NCBI GenBank assembly: GCA_049520215.1
Contig: JBEKPZ010000016.1
Coordinates: 1-64,000, forward strand
From: Bog-159 sp049520215
GTDB lineage: Bacteria; Acidobacteriota; Terriglobia; Bryobacterales; Bryobacteraceae
Direction: 5' to 3'
DNA length: 64,000 nucleotides
Positions 25,028 to 33,727 of this stretch are shown piece by piece. Below the pieces are notes generated by a model. The model was not told where the DNA came from and made no database searches. It saw only the letters and a program-made list of their open reading frames with translations. Numbering within the stretch: position 1 is the first letter of the stretch; every line of letters starts with the position of its first letter. Position numbers and translations under genes: made by a program.

Positions 25028-26554
25028 GTGACCAATAAAGTGATCGTCTGCAACTCAGCCGCGCTGGCTGCCAAGTACGGGGCCAATGCCAACCTCATTC
25101 AAAATGGCGTCAACCGGCTGATCGCCGCCGACAACGCGCGCGGCATTCAAAGCCGGTACGTGGCAATCGACGACGCCGCCACCATGCAGGGCTTCCACGC
25201 GCCACCTGTGACCAACCCGGCAGACGCCCGCCAAAACAAAGACGCGGTAGATGCGGTCTACGGCTCGGCGGCGCCCGATTATATCCTGCTGCTGGGTGGA
25301 CCGGACCTCATCCCGCATCAGGATATCGTGAATCCAGTCTATGACGGAAACAACGATGTCGATCCGATCGCTTGGAGCGACCTCCCATATGCGTGTGATG
25401 CTCCTTACAGCCAGAACGCGCAAGATTTCATCGGCCCAACCCGCGTCGTAGGAAGACTTCCGGATGTTACTGGTAGTGCCGACCCAGAGTACCTGTTGAA
25501 CTTGTTGGATCTCGCCGTCAATTACGTGGCTGGCTCGCCCGCGAGCTACGCTCCTTACCTGGGCGTCACCGCCTCGGTTTGGTCGGGATCGACAGCCCTG
25601 AGCCTGAACGCCATCTTTGGAAGCAGCACCGATATGCAGGTATCGCCACCGGCCGGCCCCGCATGGCCTCCCAAACTGTTTTCACGCAAATCGCACTTCT
25701 TCAATTGCCACGGCGCGGACATCGATCCACATTTCTACGGACAGCAGGGAACCCAGTTTCCAATTGCACTCGACGCCGGTCTGGTGGCGGGACAACTCAC
25801 TGAAGGGACCGTCATGGCCGCCGAGGCTTGTTACGGAGCTCAACTGTACGCGCCTGCGGCGGAACCAACCGGACGCATGGGCATGGCCAACACATATATG
25901 TCCAGCGGATGCTCCGCCTATTTCGGCAGCACCACCATCGCCTACGGAGAGTTCACTACCAACGCAGACGCCGACCTGCTCTGCCAGTATTTCTTCGAGG
26001 CGATCCGGGCGGGCGCCAGCTCCGGGAGAGCCGCGCTGCAGGCCAGGCAAAACTATGCGCGGGCCGGCGCCTCGCTGAGCCCGACGGACCTGAAGACTCT
26101 CGCTCAGTACCTGCTGCTCGGCGATCCCTCCATCGTTCCCGTAGCGCCCCCGGTGGCAGCTCACCTGATTGCCGGAGCGGCCGGCGAGGATCGGGAGCGC
26201 GCAAATCGCCGGAAGTTCCTGATCGCGACAGGACGCGAAATCGTGCGGACCAAGGCGGTATCGTCTGGCAGGCCCGATCGAGCGGCTTCGGCTACTCTGA
26301 CGCAAGCACTGCGAACCCTCGCTCAGCAGTTCGAAATGGACGAACCCGCCATCCTTTCGTTCTCCGTTCGGAACACAGCCGGACTCGAGAGTGTGCCCCG
26401 AGCTTTGGCGGCGCGTGCACCGGTGGCATCCGAGTACCACATCGTCACATCGCGGCGGCTGGTCGATACCGCGCCTGTTCGATTGATCTCGCTGCTCGAA
26501 GTGGAGGCCAGCGGCGACGAGATTCTGCGCACCCGGCAACTCGTTTCGAGATGA
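25028..26554 (+). CDS. clan CD cysteine peptidase (C25 gingipain/caspase-like)
   Basis: The 508-residue protein has the C25/caspase-like layout. An N-terminal segment with APDYILLLGGPDLIPHQD precedes GPTRVVGRLPDVTGSADPEY. The catalytic dyad is His228 in HFFNCHGADIDP and Cys268 in MAAEACYGAQ, and TLAQYLLLGDPSIVPV closes the fold. The last 120 residues form a separate region with no family I recognise. Unlike gingipains it has no signal peptide, so it probably acts in the cytoplasm. GGAAAAGGAG precedes the GTG/ATG region, giving a good ribosome binding site. Neighbours suggest a three-gene unit: secreted protein, peptidase and a small protein. Confidence 0.82.
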   Translation: MTNKVIVCNSAALAAKYGANANLIQNGVNRLIAADNARGIQSRYVAIDDAATMQGFHAPPVTNPADARQNKDAVDAVYGSAAPDYILLLGGPDLIPHQDIVNPVYDGNNDVDPIAWSDLPYACDAPYSQNAQDFIGPTRVVGRLPDVTGSADPEYLLNLLDLAVNYVAGSPASYAPYLGVTASVWSGSTALSLNAIFGSSTDMQVSPPAGPAWPPKLFSRKSHFFNCHGADIDPHFYGQQGTQFPIALDAGLVAGQLTEGTVMAAEACYGAQLYAPAAEPTGRMGMANTYMSSGCSAYFGSTTIAYGEFTTNADADLLCQYFFEAIRAGASSGRAALQARQNYARAGASLSPTDLKTLAQYLLLGDPSIVPVAPPVAAHLIAGAAGEDRERANRRKFLIATGREIVRTKAVSSGRPDRAASATLTQALRTLAQQFEMDEPAILSFSVRNTAGLESVPRALAARAPVASEYHIVTSRRLVDTAPVRLISLLEVEASGDEILRTRQLVSR

Positions 26555-26577
26555 CGGATGGCTTAGACTAAGAGTAC

Positions 26578-26823
26578 ATGGCGGTTGAAGTCCAAGAAGT
26601 GGGGACTGTCGTTCAGAAGCGCTTCGCGGCAGGATCGAAGAGCGACCACGAAGCGGTCTGGCTCGAATGCAAAGACAAGCAATATATTCTGCGGCGTCCC
26701 GGCGGCAACCCATTTTCGGACCCGGAGTTAACAGCCCTCGTCGGAAAACGGATTCAGGCTCGCGGAAGGGTGCAGGATTATATTTTTTTTCTCACGGACT
26801 GGAAGAATGCCCCACCCGGCTGA
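26578..26823 (+). CDS. small protein of unknown function after the peptidase
   Basis: This 81-residue protein (MAVEVQEVGTVVQKRFAAGS) has alternating hydrophobic strands such as HEAVWLECKDKQYILRR and IQARGRVQDYIFFLTDWK. The pattern fits a compact beta-barrel of OB-fold size, which is inference. It starts 24 bases after the peptidase stop and ends 65 bases before the ATP-grasp copy. A regulator, inhibitor or substrate of the peptidase are all possible. Confidence 0.6.
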   Translation: MAVEVQEVGTVVQKRFAAGSKSDHEAVWLECKDKQYILRRPGGNPFSDPELTALVGKRIQARGRVQDYIFFLTDWKNAPPG

Positions 26824-26888
26824 CCCTTCCGCGGAGCCTACAACCCATCACCCACAAACCACCACCACCCCTGCTAAACTCATAGAAC

Positions 26889-27797
26889 ATGCGCAAAATC
26901 GGACTCCTCTACGGCATGGAATCCACCTTCCCCCCCGCCCTGGTGGACCGCATCAACTCCCTCAACGTGCCCGACGTCCACGCCGAAAGCATCCTCATGG
27001 GCGGCGTCGGCATGGCCCAGCCCAGCGGCTACCGCGTTATCGTCGACCGCATCTCGCAGGACATCCCCTTCTACCGCTCCTACCTCAAGAACGCCGTCCT
27101 CGGCGGCACGATCGTCATCAACAATCCCTTCTGGTGGAGCGCCGACGACAAGTTCTTCAACTAGCGCAATCTCCGCTACCCCCTCAATTGGGACGAGATC
27201 TTCGATTACGTCGGCTTCCCCGCGTTCCTGAAGCCGCACGCGGGCGGCGGCTGGAAGAATGTCTACAAAGTGGATAACCCCCAGGAGCTTTTCGCCGCCT
27301 ACGATCAAACCGGCGATCTCTGCATGACCCTCCAGAAGGCCGTGGACTTCACCGACTACTTCCGCTGCTACGTCATCGGCCAGGAGAAAGTCTGGGTCAT
27401 GCGCTACGATCCCAAACAGCCCCACGCCGACCGCTATGTCAAGAACGCGCCGCCCATCGAACCCGCCATGTACCAGCGCGTGGTCGGCGATGCGCTCAAG
27501 CTCTGCCGCGCGCTGGGTTACGACATGAACACCGTCGAGTTCGCCGTCGAAGACGGCGTGCCCTACGCCATCGACTTCCTGAACCCCGCCCCCGATGCCG
27601 ACATTCACTCCGTCGGCCCCGAGAATTTCGAGTGGGTGGTCAACGCCATCGCCGAGCTAGCCGTACAGAAGGCGCTAAGCGATGAAAACCCCGCCCGCGC
27701 CTACCGCTGGTCCACTTTCCTCGGTAACACAACCACCAGCCACCAACCACTAGCCACGGCGAGCAAAGCTCGCCCGGAGGCCACCCATGAAGCCTAG
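26889..27797 (+). pseudogene. ATP-grasp ligase gene with an in-frame stop and probable internal deletion
   Basis: The frame starts MRKIGLLYGMESTFPPALVD and reaches INNPFWWSADDKFFN at 27161, where TAG stops it. The same frame then continues at once as RNLRYPLNWDEIFDYVGFPA, through the ATP-grasp Lys/Gly region FLKPHAGGGWKNVYKV, to the metal-binding end YAIDFLNPAPDADIHS, stopping at 27797. In RimK/glutathione-synthetase-like relatives, as I recall them, some 25-30 residues separate these two parts. A deletion that fused TA of a Tyr codon to a following G would explain the new TAG. The gene overlaps the YbdK-like gene by 11 bases, so it was the first gene of that operon. The product is probably lost unless a downstream start is used. 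Confidence 0.8.
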
Positions 27798-28923
27798 CCT
27801 GACCATCGGTATCGAGGAGGAATATCAAACCATCGATCCCGAAACCCGCGACCTCCGCTCCCACATCGGTATGGAAATGATCGAACAGGGCAGAGCCGTG
27901 CTCGTCGAGCGCGTCAAGCCTGAGATGCACCAGTCGGTCATCGAAGCCGGCACGCGCATCTGCCGCAACATCCAGGAAGCCACGCACGAAATCCACATGA
28001 TCCGCCGCAACCTGATCGACCTGGCTAAACAGAACGGTCTGCGCCTCGCGGCTGCCGGCTCGCATCCCTTCGCCAAATGGAGCGAACAGGACATCTACCC
28101 GGACGAGCGCTACCACACCATTGTCGAAGACATGCAGATGGTGGCGCGCGCCAATCTGATCTTCGGGCTGCACGTCCACATCGGCGTCGAAGATCCCGAA
28201 ACCGCCATCCACATCATGAACGCCGCGCGCTACTTCCTGCCGCACATCCTGGCGCTCTCCACCAATTCCCCCTTCTGGCAGGGCATGGATACCGGCTTTA
28301 AATCCTACCGCGGCAAGGTCTTCGACAAGTTCCCCCGCACCAACATCCCGGACTATTTCCCCAGCTACGGCGAATACGAGAGCTTCATCAACCTGCTCAT
28401 CAAAACCAACTGTATCGATAACGCCAAGAAGATCTGGTGGGATATCCGCCCGCATCCCTACTTCTCCACACTCGAATTCCGCATCTGCGACATCCCCATG
28501 CGGGCAGAGGAAACCATCGCGCTGGCCGCGCTCATCCAGGCCACCGTGGCCAAGCTCTACAAGCTGCACTCCATGAATCAGGGCTTCCGGCTTTATCGCC
28601 GCGCGCTCATCATGGAAAATAAGTGGCGCGCCCTGCGCTACGGCATCGACGGCAAGCTCATCGATTTCGGCAAGCGCATCGAAGTCCCCCTGCGCGATCT
28701 CATGGACGAATACTTCGAAATCATCGACGACGTCGTAGACGAATTAGGCAGCCGTCAAGAGATTAACTACATCCGCGAGATACTAAAGAATGGTACGGGC
28801 GCGGATCGCCAGTTGCGCGTCTGGAATGAAACTCACGATATGAAAAAAGTGGTCGACTACATCGTCGAAGAAACCGAAACGGGCATCTACCATACAGAGG
28901 AGAGGCAGGGGGCGGCATCGTGA
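27787..28923 (+). CDS. carboxylate-amine ligase, GCS2/YbdK family
   Basis: The 378-residue enzyme belongs to the glutamate-cysteine ligase family 2. It begins LTIGIEEEYQTIDPETRDL, with the ATP/Mg-binding acidic cluster, and has GLHVHIGVEDPETAI, STNSPFWQGMDTGFKSYR and HPYFSTLEFRICDIP, the standard landmarks in order. Family members join an amino acid to a carboxylate at ATP expense. YbdK itself is a weak gamma-glutamylcysteine ligase. Here it sits between ATP-grasp-type genes and an aminopeptidase, so it may make a small gamma-linked peptide. It overlaps the next gene start (GTGA). Confidence 0.88.
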   Translation: MKPSLTIGIEEEYQTIDPETRDLRSHIGMEMIEQGRAVLVERVKPEMHQSVIEAGTRICRNIQEATHEIHMIRRNLIDLAKQNGLRLAAAGSHPFAKWSEQDIYPDERYHTIVEDMQMVARANLIFGLHVHIGVEDPETAIHIMNAARYFLPHILALSTNSPFWQGMDTGFKSYRGKVFDKFPRTNIPDYFPSYGEYESFINLLIKTNCIDNAKKIWWDIRPHPYFSTLEFRICDIPMRAEETIALAALIQATVAKLYKLHSMNQGFRLYRRALIMENKWRALRYGIDGKLIDFGKRIEVPLRDLMDEYFEIIDDVVDELGSRQEINYIREILKNGTGADRQLRVWNETHDMKKVVDYIVEETETGIYHTEERQGAAS

Positions 28924-29951
28924 ACCAGGTGTCGAAGTCAGTGCCCGTGGAACCCTCGCTCGTTGAGGGAGCGCGCAACGCGGTCGGCGTCTGCCTGTGC
29001 GTTCAGCCGCACGAAAAAGTAACGCTGATCACCGATCACGCTTCGATGGAGATTGCCGCCGCTCTGGCCGCCGAACTCGATGCCTTAGGCGCACCGTATA
29101 GCTTCTGGACGCTCGAGGAGGTTGCCCCGCGCCCACTCTCCGAGATGCCGCAGCCGGTGCTCGATGACCTCGAGACCAGCCAGGTCAGCATCTTCGCCGC
29201 TCAGGCGCAGGCCAACGAGCTCCGCTCGCGCATGCACATGACCGAGGTCGTCACCCGCCGCAAAATCCGTCACGCCCACATGGTCAACATCTCCAAGCAG
29301 ATCATGCGCGATGGCATGCGCGCCGATTTCCGCGAGGTGGACCGCATCAGCCTGCAGGTCATCGAGATCGTCCGCGCCGCCGCCCTTATCCGCGCCAAGA
29401 CCCCTGCCGGCACCGACCTGGTCGCCGAAATGAACCCGGACTACAAGTGGCTCAAGACCAGCGGCATCATCAGCCAGAATACCTGGGGCAATCTGCCGGG
29501 CGGCGAGATCTTCACCACCCCCGGCGAGGTCAACGGTACCTTTGTGGTGGATGGCGTCGTCGGCGATTACCTCTGCGCCAAGTACGGCGATTTGCAGGGC
29601 TCGCCGCTCACTATCCTCATCAAGGGCAACCGGCTCGCCGAGGTGCACAGCGCCAACCACGCTCTCGAAGACGAATTCTGGCGCTATACTCATACCGATG
29701 AGAACAGCGACCGCGTCGGCGAGTTCGCCATCGGAACCAACATCGGAGTCCGCGACGTGATCGGCAATATACTGCAGGATGAAAAAATCCCTGGCGTGCA
29801 CATCGCTTTCGGCGATCCCTATGGCAGTTACACCGGCGCCCCCTGGCGTTGTTCCACGCACATCGACGTGGTCGGGCGCAAATTCGATATCTGGGCCGAC
29901 GACCGCATGATCATGCGCGCCGGCGAATTCATCCTGGAGGGCGGGCTTTAG
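28920..29951 (+). CDS. M29-family metalloaminopeptidase
   Basis: The 343-residue product starts with GTG overlapping the ligase stop. Metal-ligand motifs of the M29 (thermophilic aminopeptidase) family appear as GGEIFTTPGEVNG, DRVGEFAIGTN, HIAFGDPYGSY and STHIDVV. Family members remove N-terminal residues using two metal ions. The last residues, LEGGL, and the TAG stop lie inside a hairpin repeat, so the original C-terminus may have been altered. Its place among ligase genes suggests trimming or recycling of the peptide they make. Confidence 0.85.
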   Translation: MNQVSKSVPVEPSLVEGARNAVGVCLCVQPHEKVTLITDHASMEIAAALAAELDALGAPYSFWTLEEVAPRPLSEMPQPVLDDLETSQVSIFAAQAQANELRSRMHMTEVVTRRKIRHAHMVNISKQIMRDGMRADFREVDRISLQVIEIVRAAALIRAKTPAGTDLVAEMNPDYKWLKTSGIISQNTWGNLPGGEIFTTPGEVNGTFVVDGVVGDYLCAKYGDLQGSPLTILIKGNRLAEVHSANHALEDEFWRYTHTDENSDRVGEFAIGTNIGVRDVIGNILQDEKIPGVHIAFGDPYGSYTGAPWRCSTHIDVVGRKFDIWADDRMIMRAGEFILEGGL

Positions 29952-29975
29952 CCCGCGCGGGGCTTGAGCCCCGCC
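29935..29975. repeat. double hairpin repeat overlapping the aminopeptidase stop
   Basis: GCGGGCTTTAGCCCGC at 29941-29956 and GCGGGGCTTGAGCCCCGC at 29957-29974 are directly abutted. The aminopeptidase stop codon TAG at 29949-29951 is the loop of the first hairpin. Related to 2584-2619. Confidence 0.85.
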
Positions 29976-29988
29976 AACTAACTAACCA

Positions 29989-31182
29989 ATGATCCCCACC
30001 CTCCGAGACCCGTTCAACGCCGCCTTCACACCAGAGAAGTACGCCGCGTTCATCGCCCGCATGGAAGCGCAGTCCGGCACACCGCTGGCCTTTCGCCATA
30101 GCGAGACCCCCTGCTTCTTCCCCACCGCCCTGATCGGAGCCATGGCGCGCGAAGGCGCGGAACTAATCCAACAGTTGACCACCCCGGAGTACCAACAAAT
30201 CGCCCGCCAGGCCGTCCCGCCACAATTCGATGTGCCCGCCGAGCCGGACCACCCGCTCTTCCTGCAAGTGGATTTCGGCCTCGTGCGCGAACCCACCGGA
30301 CAAATCGCGCCGCGCCTGGTCGAAATTCAGGCCTTCCCCTCGCTCTACGCCTATCAGCCTGTGCTGTCGCAGGTGTACATCGACGCCTACGGCCTCGATC
30401 CCAACCTCCGCTACCTGCTCGGCGGCCTCTCGCTCGCCGGCTACAAGGCGCTACTGGGCCGCGCCATTCTCGGCGGACACGATCCCGAAAACGTCATCCT
30501 CATGGAGATCGATCCGCTGCATCAAAAGACGCTGGCGGATTTCGTTTTGACCGAGCGCATGTTCGGCGTGCGCGCCGTTTGCGTCACCCACATTCGCAAA
30601 GACGGCCAGCGCCTTTTCTACGAACGTGATGGCCGCAAGATCCCGATCCACCGCATCTACAACCGCACCATCGTCGATGAGCTGCAGCGCCGCGGCATCA
30701 CGGCCGCCTTCGATTTCCGCGACGATCTGGACGTCGAATGGGCCGGCCATCCCAACGACTATTTCCGCATCAGCAAATTCTCAATCCCCTACCTGCGGCA
30801 TCCCTCGGTGCCCCAGACCTGGTTTCTCGACCAGCTCCATCACATCCCGCAGGACACGCATAATTACGTGCTGAAGCCGCTCTACTCCTTCGCCGGTCGG
30901 GGCGTGCGCATCGGTCCCCCGCGCGAAGAAATCATGGCCATCCCCCCCAGCGACCGCCGCAACTATATCCTGCAGGAGCGCGTCAACTTCGAGCCGGTCA
31001 TCGAAACGCCGCACGGCAAAACCATGGCCGAAATCCGCATCATGTACATCTGGCTCGACGAACTACGGCCCGTCTCCCTCCTGGTCCGCATGGGCCGCGG
31101 CGCCATGATGGGAGTGGACCACAACAAAAAACTGGAGTGGGTCGGAGCCTCCGCGGGCCTTATTCTGACTTCTGTCTTCTGA
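29989..31182 (+). CDS. ATP-grasp-like protein of the ligase cluster
   Basis: The 397-residue protein has an ATP-grasp-like C-terminal half. NYVLKPLYSFAGRGVRIGPP carries the nucleotide Lys and Gly-rich loop, YILQERVNFEPVIETPHG follows, and MAEIRIMYIWLDELRP resembles the metal-binding strand. The N-terminal half has PLFLQVDFGLVREPTG and PRLVEIQAFPSLYAYQP, also acidic. I do not recognise a named family. It probably ligates or phosphorylates a carboxylate. The last residues, ILTSVF, and the stop come from a tandem repeat, so the native C-terminus is probably shortened or replaced. Confidence 0.65.
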   Translation: MIPTLRDPFNAAFTPEKYAAFIARMEAQSGTPLAFRHSETPCFFPTALIGAMAREGAELIQQLTTPEYQQIARQAVPPQFDVPAEPDHPLFLQVDFGLVREPTGQIAPRLVEIQAFPSLYAYQPVLSQVYIDAYGLDPNLRYLLGGLSLAGYKALLGRAILGGHDPENVILMEIDPLHQKTLADFVLTERMFGVRAVCVTHIRKDGQRLFYERDGRKIPIHRIYNRTIVDELQRRGITAAFDFRDDLDVEWAGHPNDYFRISKFSIPYLRHPSVPQTWFLDQLHHIPQDTHNYVLKPLYSFAGRGVRIGPPREEIMAIPPSDRRNYILQERVNFEPVIETPHGKTMAEIRIMYIWLDELRPVSLLVRMGRGAMMGVDHNKKLEWVGASAGLILTSVF

Positions 31183-31216
31183 CTTCCGTCTTCTGACTTC
31201 TGTCTTCCTTCTTCTA
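31162..31216. repeat. inverted copy of the GAAGTCAGAAGACA tandem repeat
   Basis: ATTCTGACTTCTGTCTTC and following units run from the end of the ATP-grasp-like gene to the end of the convergent dehydrogenase gene. The copy supplies the stop of the first gene (31180-31182) and borders the stop of the second at 31214. Confidence 0.9.
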
Positions 31217-32215
31217 GCTGCTCACCCGCAGCACTGCCGCCCCCCGCACCGCGTCGTTCTTCAACATGCCCAGCGCGCGGTTAGCCTCCGCCAAAGGAAA
31301 CTCCTGCACCTCGGTATGAATCGGAATCTCCGCCGCGATCTTCAGAAACTCCTCTCCATCCTGCCGCGTATTATTAGCCACGCTGCGAATCACGCGCTCG
31401 TGATACAGCAGGTTGTAATCCATCGCGGGAATCGGACTCATGTAAATGCCGCCCAGCGCTACCGTGCCGCCCTTCTTCAGCACCCGCAGCGCCGACACCA
31501 CCAACTCGCCCGCAGGCGCGAAAATGACCGCCGCGTCCAGCTTCTCCGGCGGCTGATCGTCGCCCGATCCGGCCCACTCCGCGCCCAATTCCCGCGCCAG
31601 TTCCCGGTGCCGCTCGTCGCGCGTCATGGCATACACCCGCACGCCCCAGTGCCGCGCCACCTGGATCGCCACGTGCGCCGCCGCCCCGAAGCCGTATAGC
31701 CCCAGCGCGCCGTCCGGCTGGATCGCCGACACCCGCAGCGACCGGAATCCGATGATCCCCGCGCACAACAGCGGCGCGGCGGCCATATCGCTGAAGCCCT
31801 CCGGAATCGGATACACAAAGCTCTCGGCCGCCACAATGTACTCCGCATAGCCGCCATCCACCGTGTAGCCGGTGAACGTCGCGGCCCCGCAAAGATTCTC
31901 GCGGCCCGTGCGGCAGTATTCGCAAACGCCGCAAGTGCGATGCAGCCACGCCACCCCCACGCGCGTCCCCGCACCGAAGCGCCGCGCCCCGGCGCCGCAA
32001 CGTTCCACCGTCCCCACCACCTGGTGCCCCGGAATCACGGGACGCTTGCGCGGCGGCAGCTCCCCTTCCACCACGTGCAGATCGGTTCTGCACACGCCGC
32101 ATGCATGTACCTTGACCAGCACCTCGTCCGCGCCCGGTTCAGGCATGGGCGCTTCTTTGAACGCCAACGGATTCTGCTCGATCGGCGCAGCCGATTCCAA
32201 GACGCAAGCCCTCAT
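31214..32215 (-). CDS. zinc-dependent alcohol dehydrogenase (MDR family)
   Basis: This 333-residue enzyme has the catalytic zinc site in HACGVCRTDLHVVEGE and PGHQVVG, and the structural zinc cysteines in CGVCEYCRTGRENLC. The cofactor motif is GLYGFGAAAHVAIQVA, and NNTRQDGEEFLKIAAE lies in the C-terminal part. It resembles the AdhA/AdhP-like group that oxidises primary alcohols or reduces aldehydes with NAD(P). GAGGAGG lies eight bases before the ATG at 32215. It seems to be a single-gene unit with hairpin repeats upstream. Confidence 0.9.
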   Translation of the reverse strand: MRACVLESAAPIEQNPLAFKEAPMPEPGADEVLVKVHACGVCRTDLHVVEGELPPRKRPVIPGHQVVGTVERCGAGARRFGAGTRVGVAWLHRTCGVCEYCRTGRENLCGAATFTGYTVDGGYAEYIVAAESFVYPIPEGFSDMAAAPLLCAGIIGFRSLRVSAIQPDGALGLYGFGAAAHVAIQVARHWGVRVYAMTRDERHRELARELGAEWAGSGDDQPPEKLDAAVIFAPAGELVVSALRVLKKGGTVALGGIYMSPIPAMDYNLLYHERVIRSVANNTRQDGEEFLKIAAEIPIHTEVQEFPLAEANRALGMLKNDAVRGAAVLRVSS

Positions 32216-32236
32216 CCCAATGCCTCCTCATCCACC

Positions 32237-32268
32237 TGTGGGGCAGGTTGACAACTTGTTGACAACCC
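32237..32268. repeat. partial hairpin repeat
   Basis: TGTGGGGCAGGTTGACAAC and TTGTTGACAACCC form an imperfect element whose border matches the GTGGGGCAGG family, and its GTTGACAAC wording recurs at 40267-40290. Confidence 0.55.
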
Positions 32269-32432
32269 GAACGCCATGCAACAGTTTATCGCCAAATTCG
32301 AGAAGGATATCCAGGGTGCGATGTCCGGTGAGGATCATGTGAAGGGGATCGGTCAAAAGGTCAACCGAGCGGCGCTGGCTCCGCTTAAGCAGCACAATGT
32401 CGCGGGAGGGCAGGATAGCCGCAACCAAAAAA

Positions 32433-32473
32433 GGCGGCCTGAGAGGCCGCCGCAGGCCGAGGGCCTGCCCCAC
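32433..32473. repeat. hairpin repeat ending in CCTGCCCCAC
   Basis: GGCGGCCTGAGAGGCCGCC is followed by GCAGGCCGAGGGCCTGC and CCCAC. It lies just after the end of the convergent Fe-S carrier gene. The 160 bases before it contain a short open frame (MQQFIAKFEKDIQGAMSG) that I cannot support as a gene. Confidence 0.8.
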
Positions 32474-32478
32474 GAAGA

Positions 32479-32802
32479 CTAAACGCTGAAGGAGCTGCCG
32501 CAGCCGCAGGTGGACTTCACTTGCGGATTGCTGAACTTGAACCCGGAGCCTTCCAGGGTCTCGACATAGTCGACTTCGGCCCCGTCCAGGTATAGCAGGC
32601 TGGCCTGGTCGACGAAAAGCTTCAGGCCGCCGAAGTTATAGGTCTTGTCCAACATGTTGGGTTGGTTCTCGAAGGCCATCGAGTAGCTGAAGCCCGAGCA
32701 TCCCCCGCCGACCACCGCGATGCGCAGTCCGGCCGGCTTGGGCTCCTGCGAGTCCAAAATCTCCCTTACTTTGCCGACTGCCTTTTCCGTCATTTGCACC
32801 AT
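32479..32802 (-). CDS. A-type iron-sulfur carrier protein (ErpA/IscA family)
   Basis: The 107-residue protein has the three conserved Cys of A-type carriers: one in VVGGGCSGFSYSM near residue 35 and two in STCGCGSSFSV at the end. These proteins deliver Fe-S clusters, or iron, to apoproteins. AGGAG lies upstream of the ATG at 32802; the Met at 32793 is an alternative. It stands alone, without isc or suf genes. ErpA, IscA and SufA cannot be told apart here. Confidence 0.9.
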   Translation of the reverse strand: MVQMTEKAVGKVREILDSQEPKPAGLRIAVVGGGCSGFSYSMAFENQPNMLDKTYNFGGLKLFVDQASLLYLDGAEVDYVETLEGSGFKFSNPQVKSTCGCGSSFSV

Positions 32803-32972
32803 ATGAAGTCCGACTCCTGTTTGAGAACTTGTCCCGCTACGCCATTATACACGAGGCGGACCGGGACAGCCAACTAAATGGATGCCCCCAAAGCGCTTAA
32901 GTTGCGGGAATCTGCTATTTTTGGGAATGGAAGTTGAAACCGCGGGTGATCGGTCCGCGTCGGAATCGGTGT

Positions 32973-33638
32973 ATGGGAACACTGACCGGCGCGTTGCCAT
33001 TCCCCGGCTTCGGTACCGGGGTTGCAACAAAAACCAGAGTGGATTACCTGAACACCCAGGAAGGCGCATTGGTCCGGCGCGCGCAGGCGGGCGAGGAAGC
33101 GGCTTTCCGCGAAATCGTGGAGAAGTATCAATCCAAGGTGTTCTCCATCATCCACGGCATCGTGCGCCAGCGCAACGACGTGGAAGATATTGCGCAGCAA
33201 GTGTTTGCCAAGGTTTACCTGTCGATCAGGAATTTCGATTTCCGCAGTTCGCTGATCACCTGGATCTACAAGATCACGGTGAACGAGTGCTTCGACTACC
33301 TGCGCAAGAAAAAAGTGCGCAAGCTGGTGTACGAGAGCGATCTGAGCGAAGACGAAGTGCGCCGCGTGGAGAACGCCGATCCCGCGATCGATCGCCAGCC
33401 GGCCGCGGATCTGAACCTGGCGCGCCGGGACTACGTCCTGAAACTTCTCAGCCGGGTATCGGAAGAGGAGCGCATGTTATTGATGATGAAGGAAGTTGAG
33501 GGGCATTCGGTGGAAGAACTGGCGGGCATGACGGGAATGAACGAAAACACCATCAAGGTGAAATTATTCAGGGCGCGGCAGAAACTGGTGAAGGCCGCGC
33601 AGCGTCTGGACAGATTGCCCGGCTTAGTGGCCGGTTGA
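32973..33638 (+). CDS. ECF-type RNA polymerase sigma factor (RpoE-like)
   Basis: The 221-residue product carries region 2 (FREIVEKYQSKVFSIIHGIV and DVEDIAQQVFAKVY), the -10 melting segment FDFRSSLITWIYKITVNEC and region 4 (LLMMKEVEGHSVEELAGMTG, NENTIKVKLFRARQKL). I use the ATG at 32973. A GTG near 33040 giving VDYLNTQEG would remove a poorly conserved lead, while a TTG at 32934 would extend it. A zinc-finger anti-sigma factor and a CpxP-like protein follow, suggesting an envelope-stress regulon like RpoE-RseA. Confidence 0.9.
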   Translation: MGTLTGALPFPGFGTGVATKTRVDYLNTQEGALVRRAQAGEEAAFREIVEKYQSKVFSIIHGIVRQRNDVEDIAQQVFAKVYLSIRNFDFRSSLITWIYKITVNECFDYLRKKKVRKLVYESDLSEDEVRRVENADPAIDRQPAADLNLARRDYVLKLLSRVSEEERMLLMMKEVEGHSVEELAGMTGMNENTIKVKLFRARQKLVKAAQRLDRLPGLVAG

Positions 33639-33727
33639 GCGAAGCAGGTTCCCCGGAAGCGGGCAAGTCGCAAAAAGACTCGCGCGGGGGGAAGAGTAAG
33701 GAACTGGTTTTGTAAAGGGAAGAAGCT

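Noticed and set aside
32276..32482. 68-codon frame MQQFIAKFEKDIQG
   Set aside because: The start faintly recalls a dispersed acidobacterial protein family, but similarity fades after 15 residues and the end is hairpin repeat.
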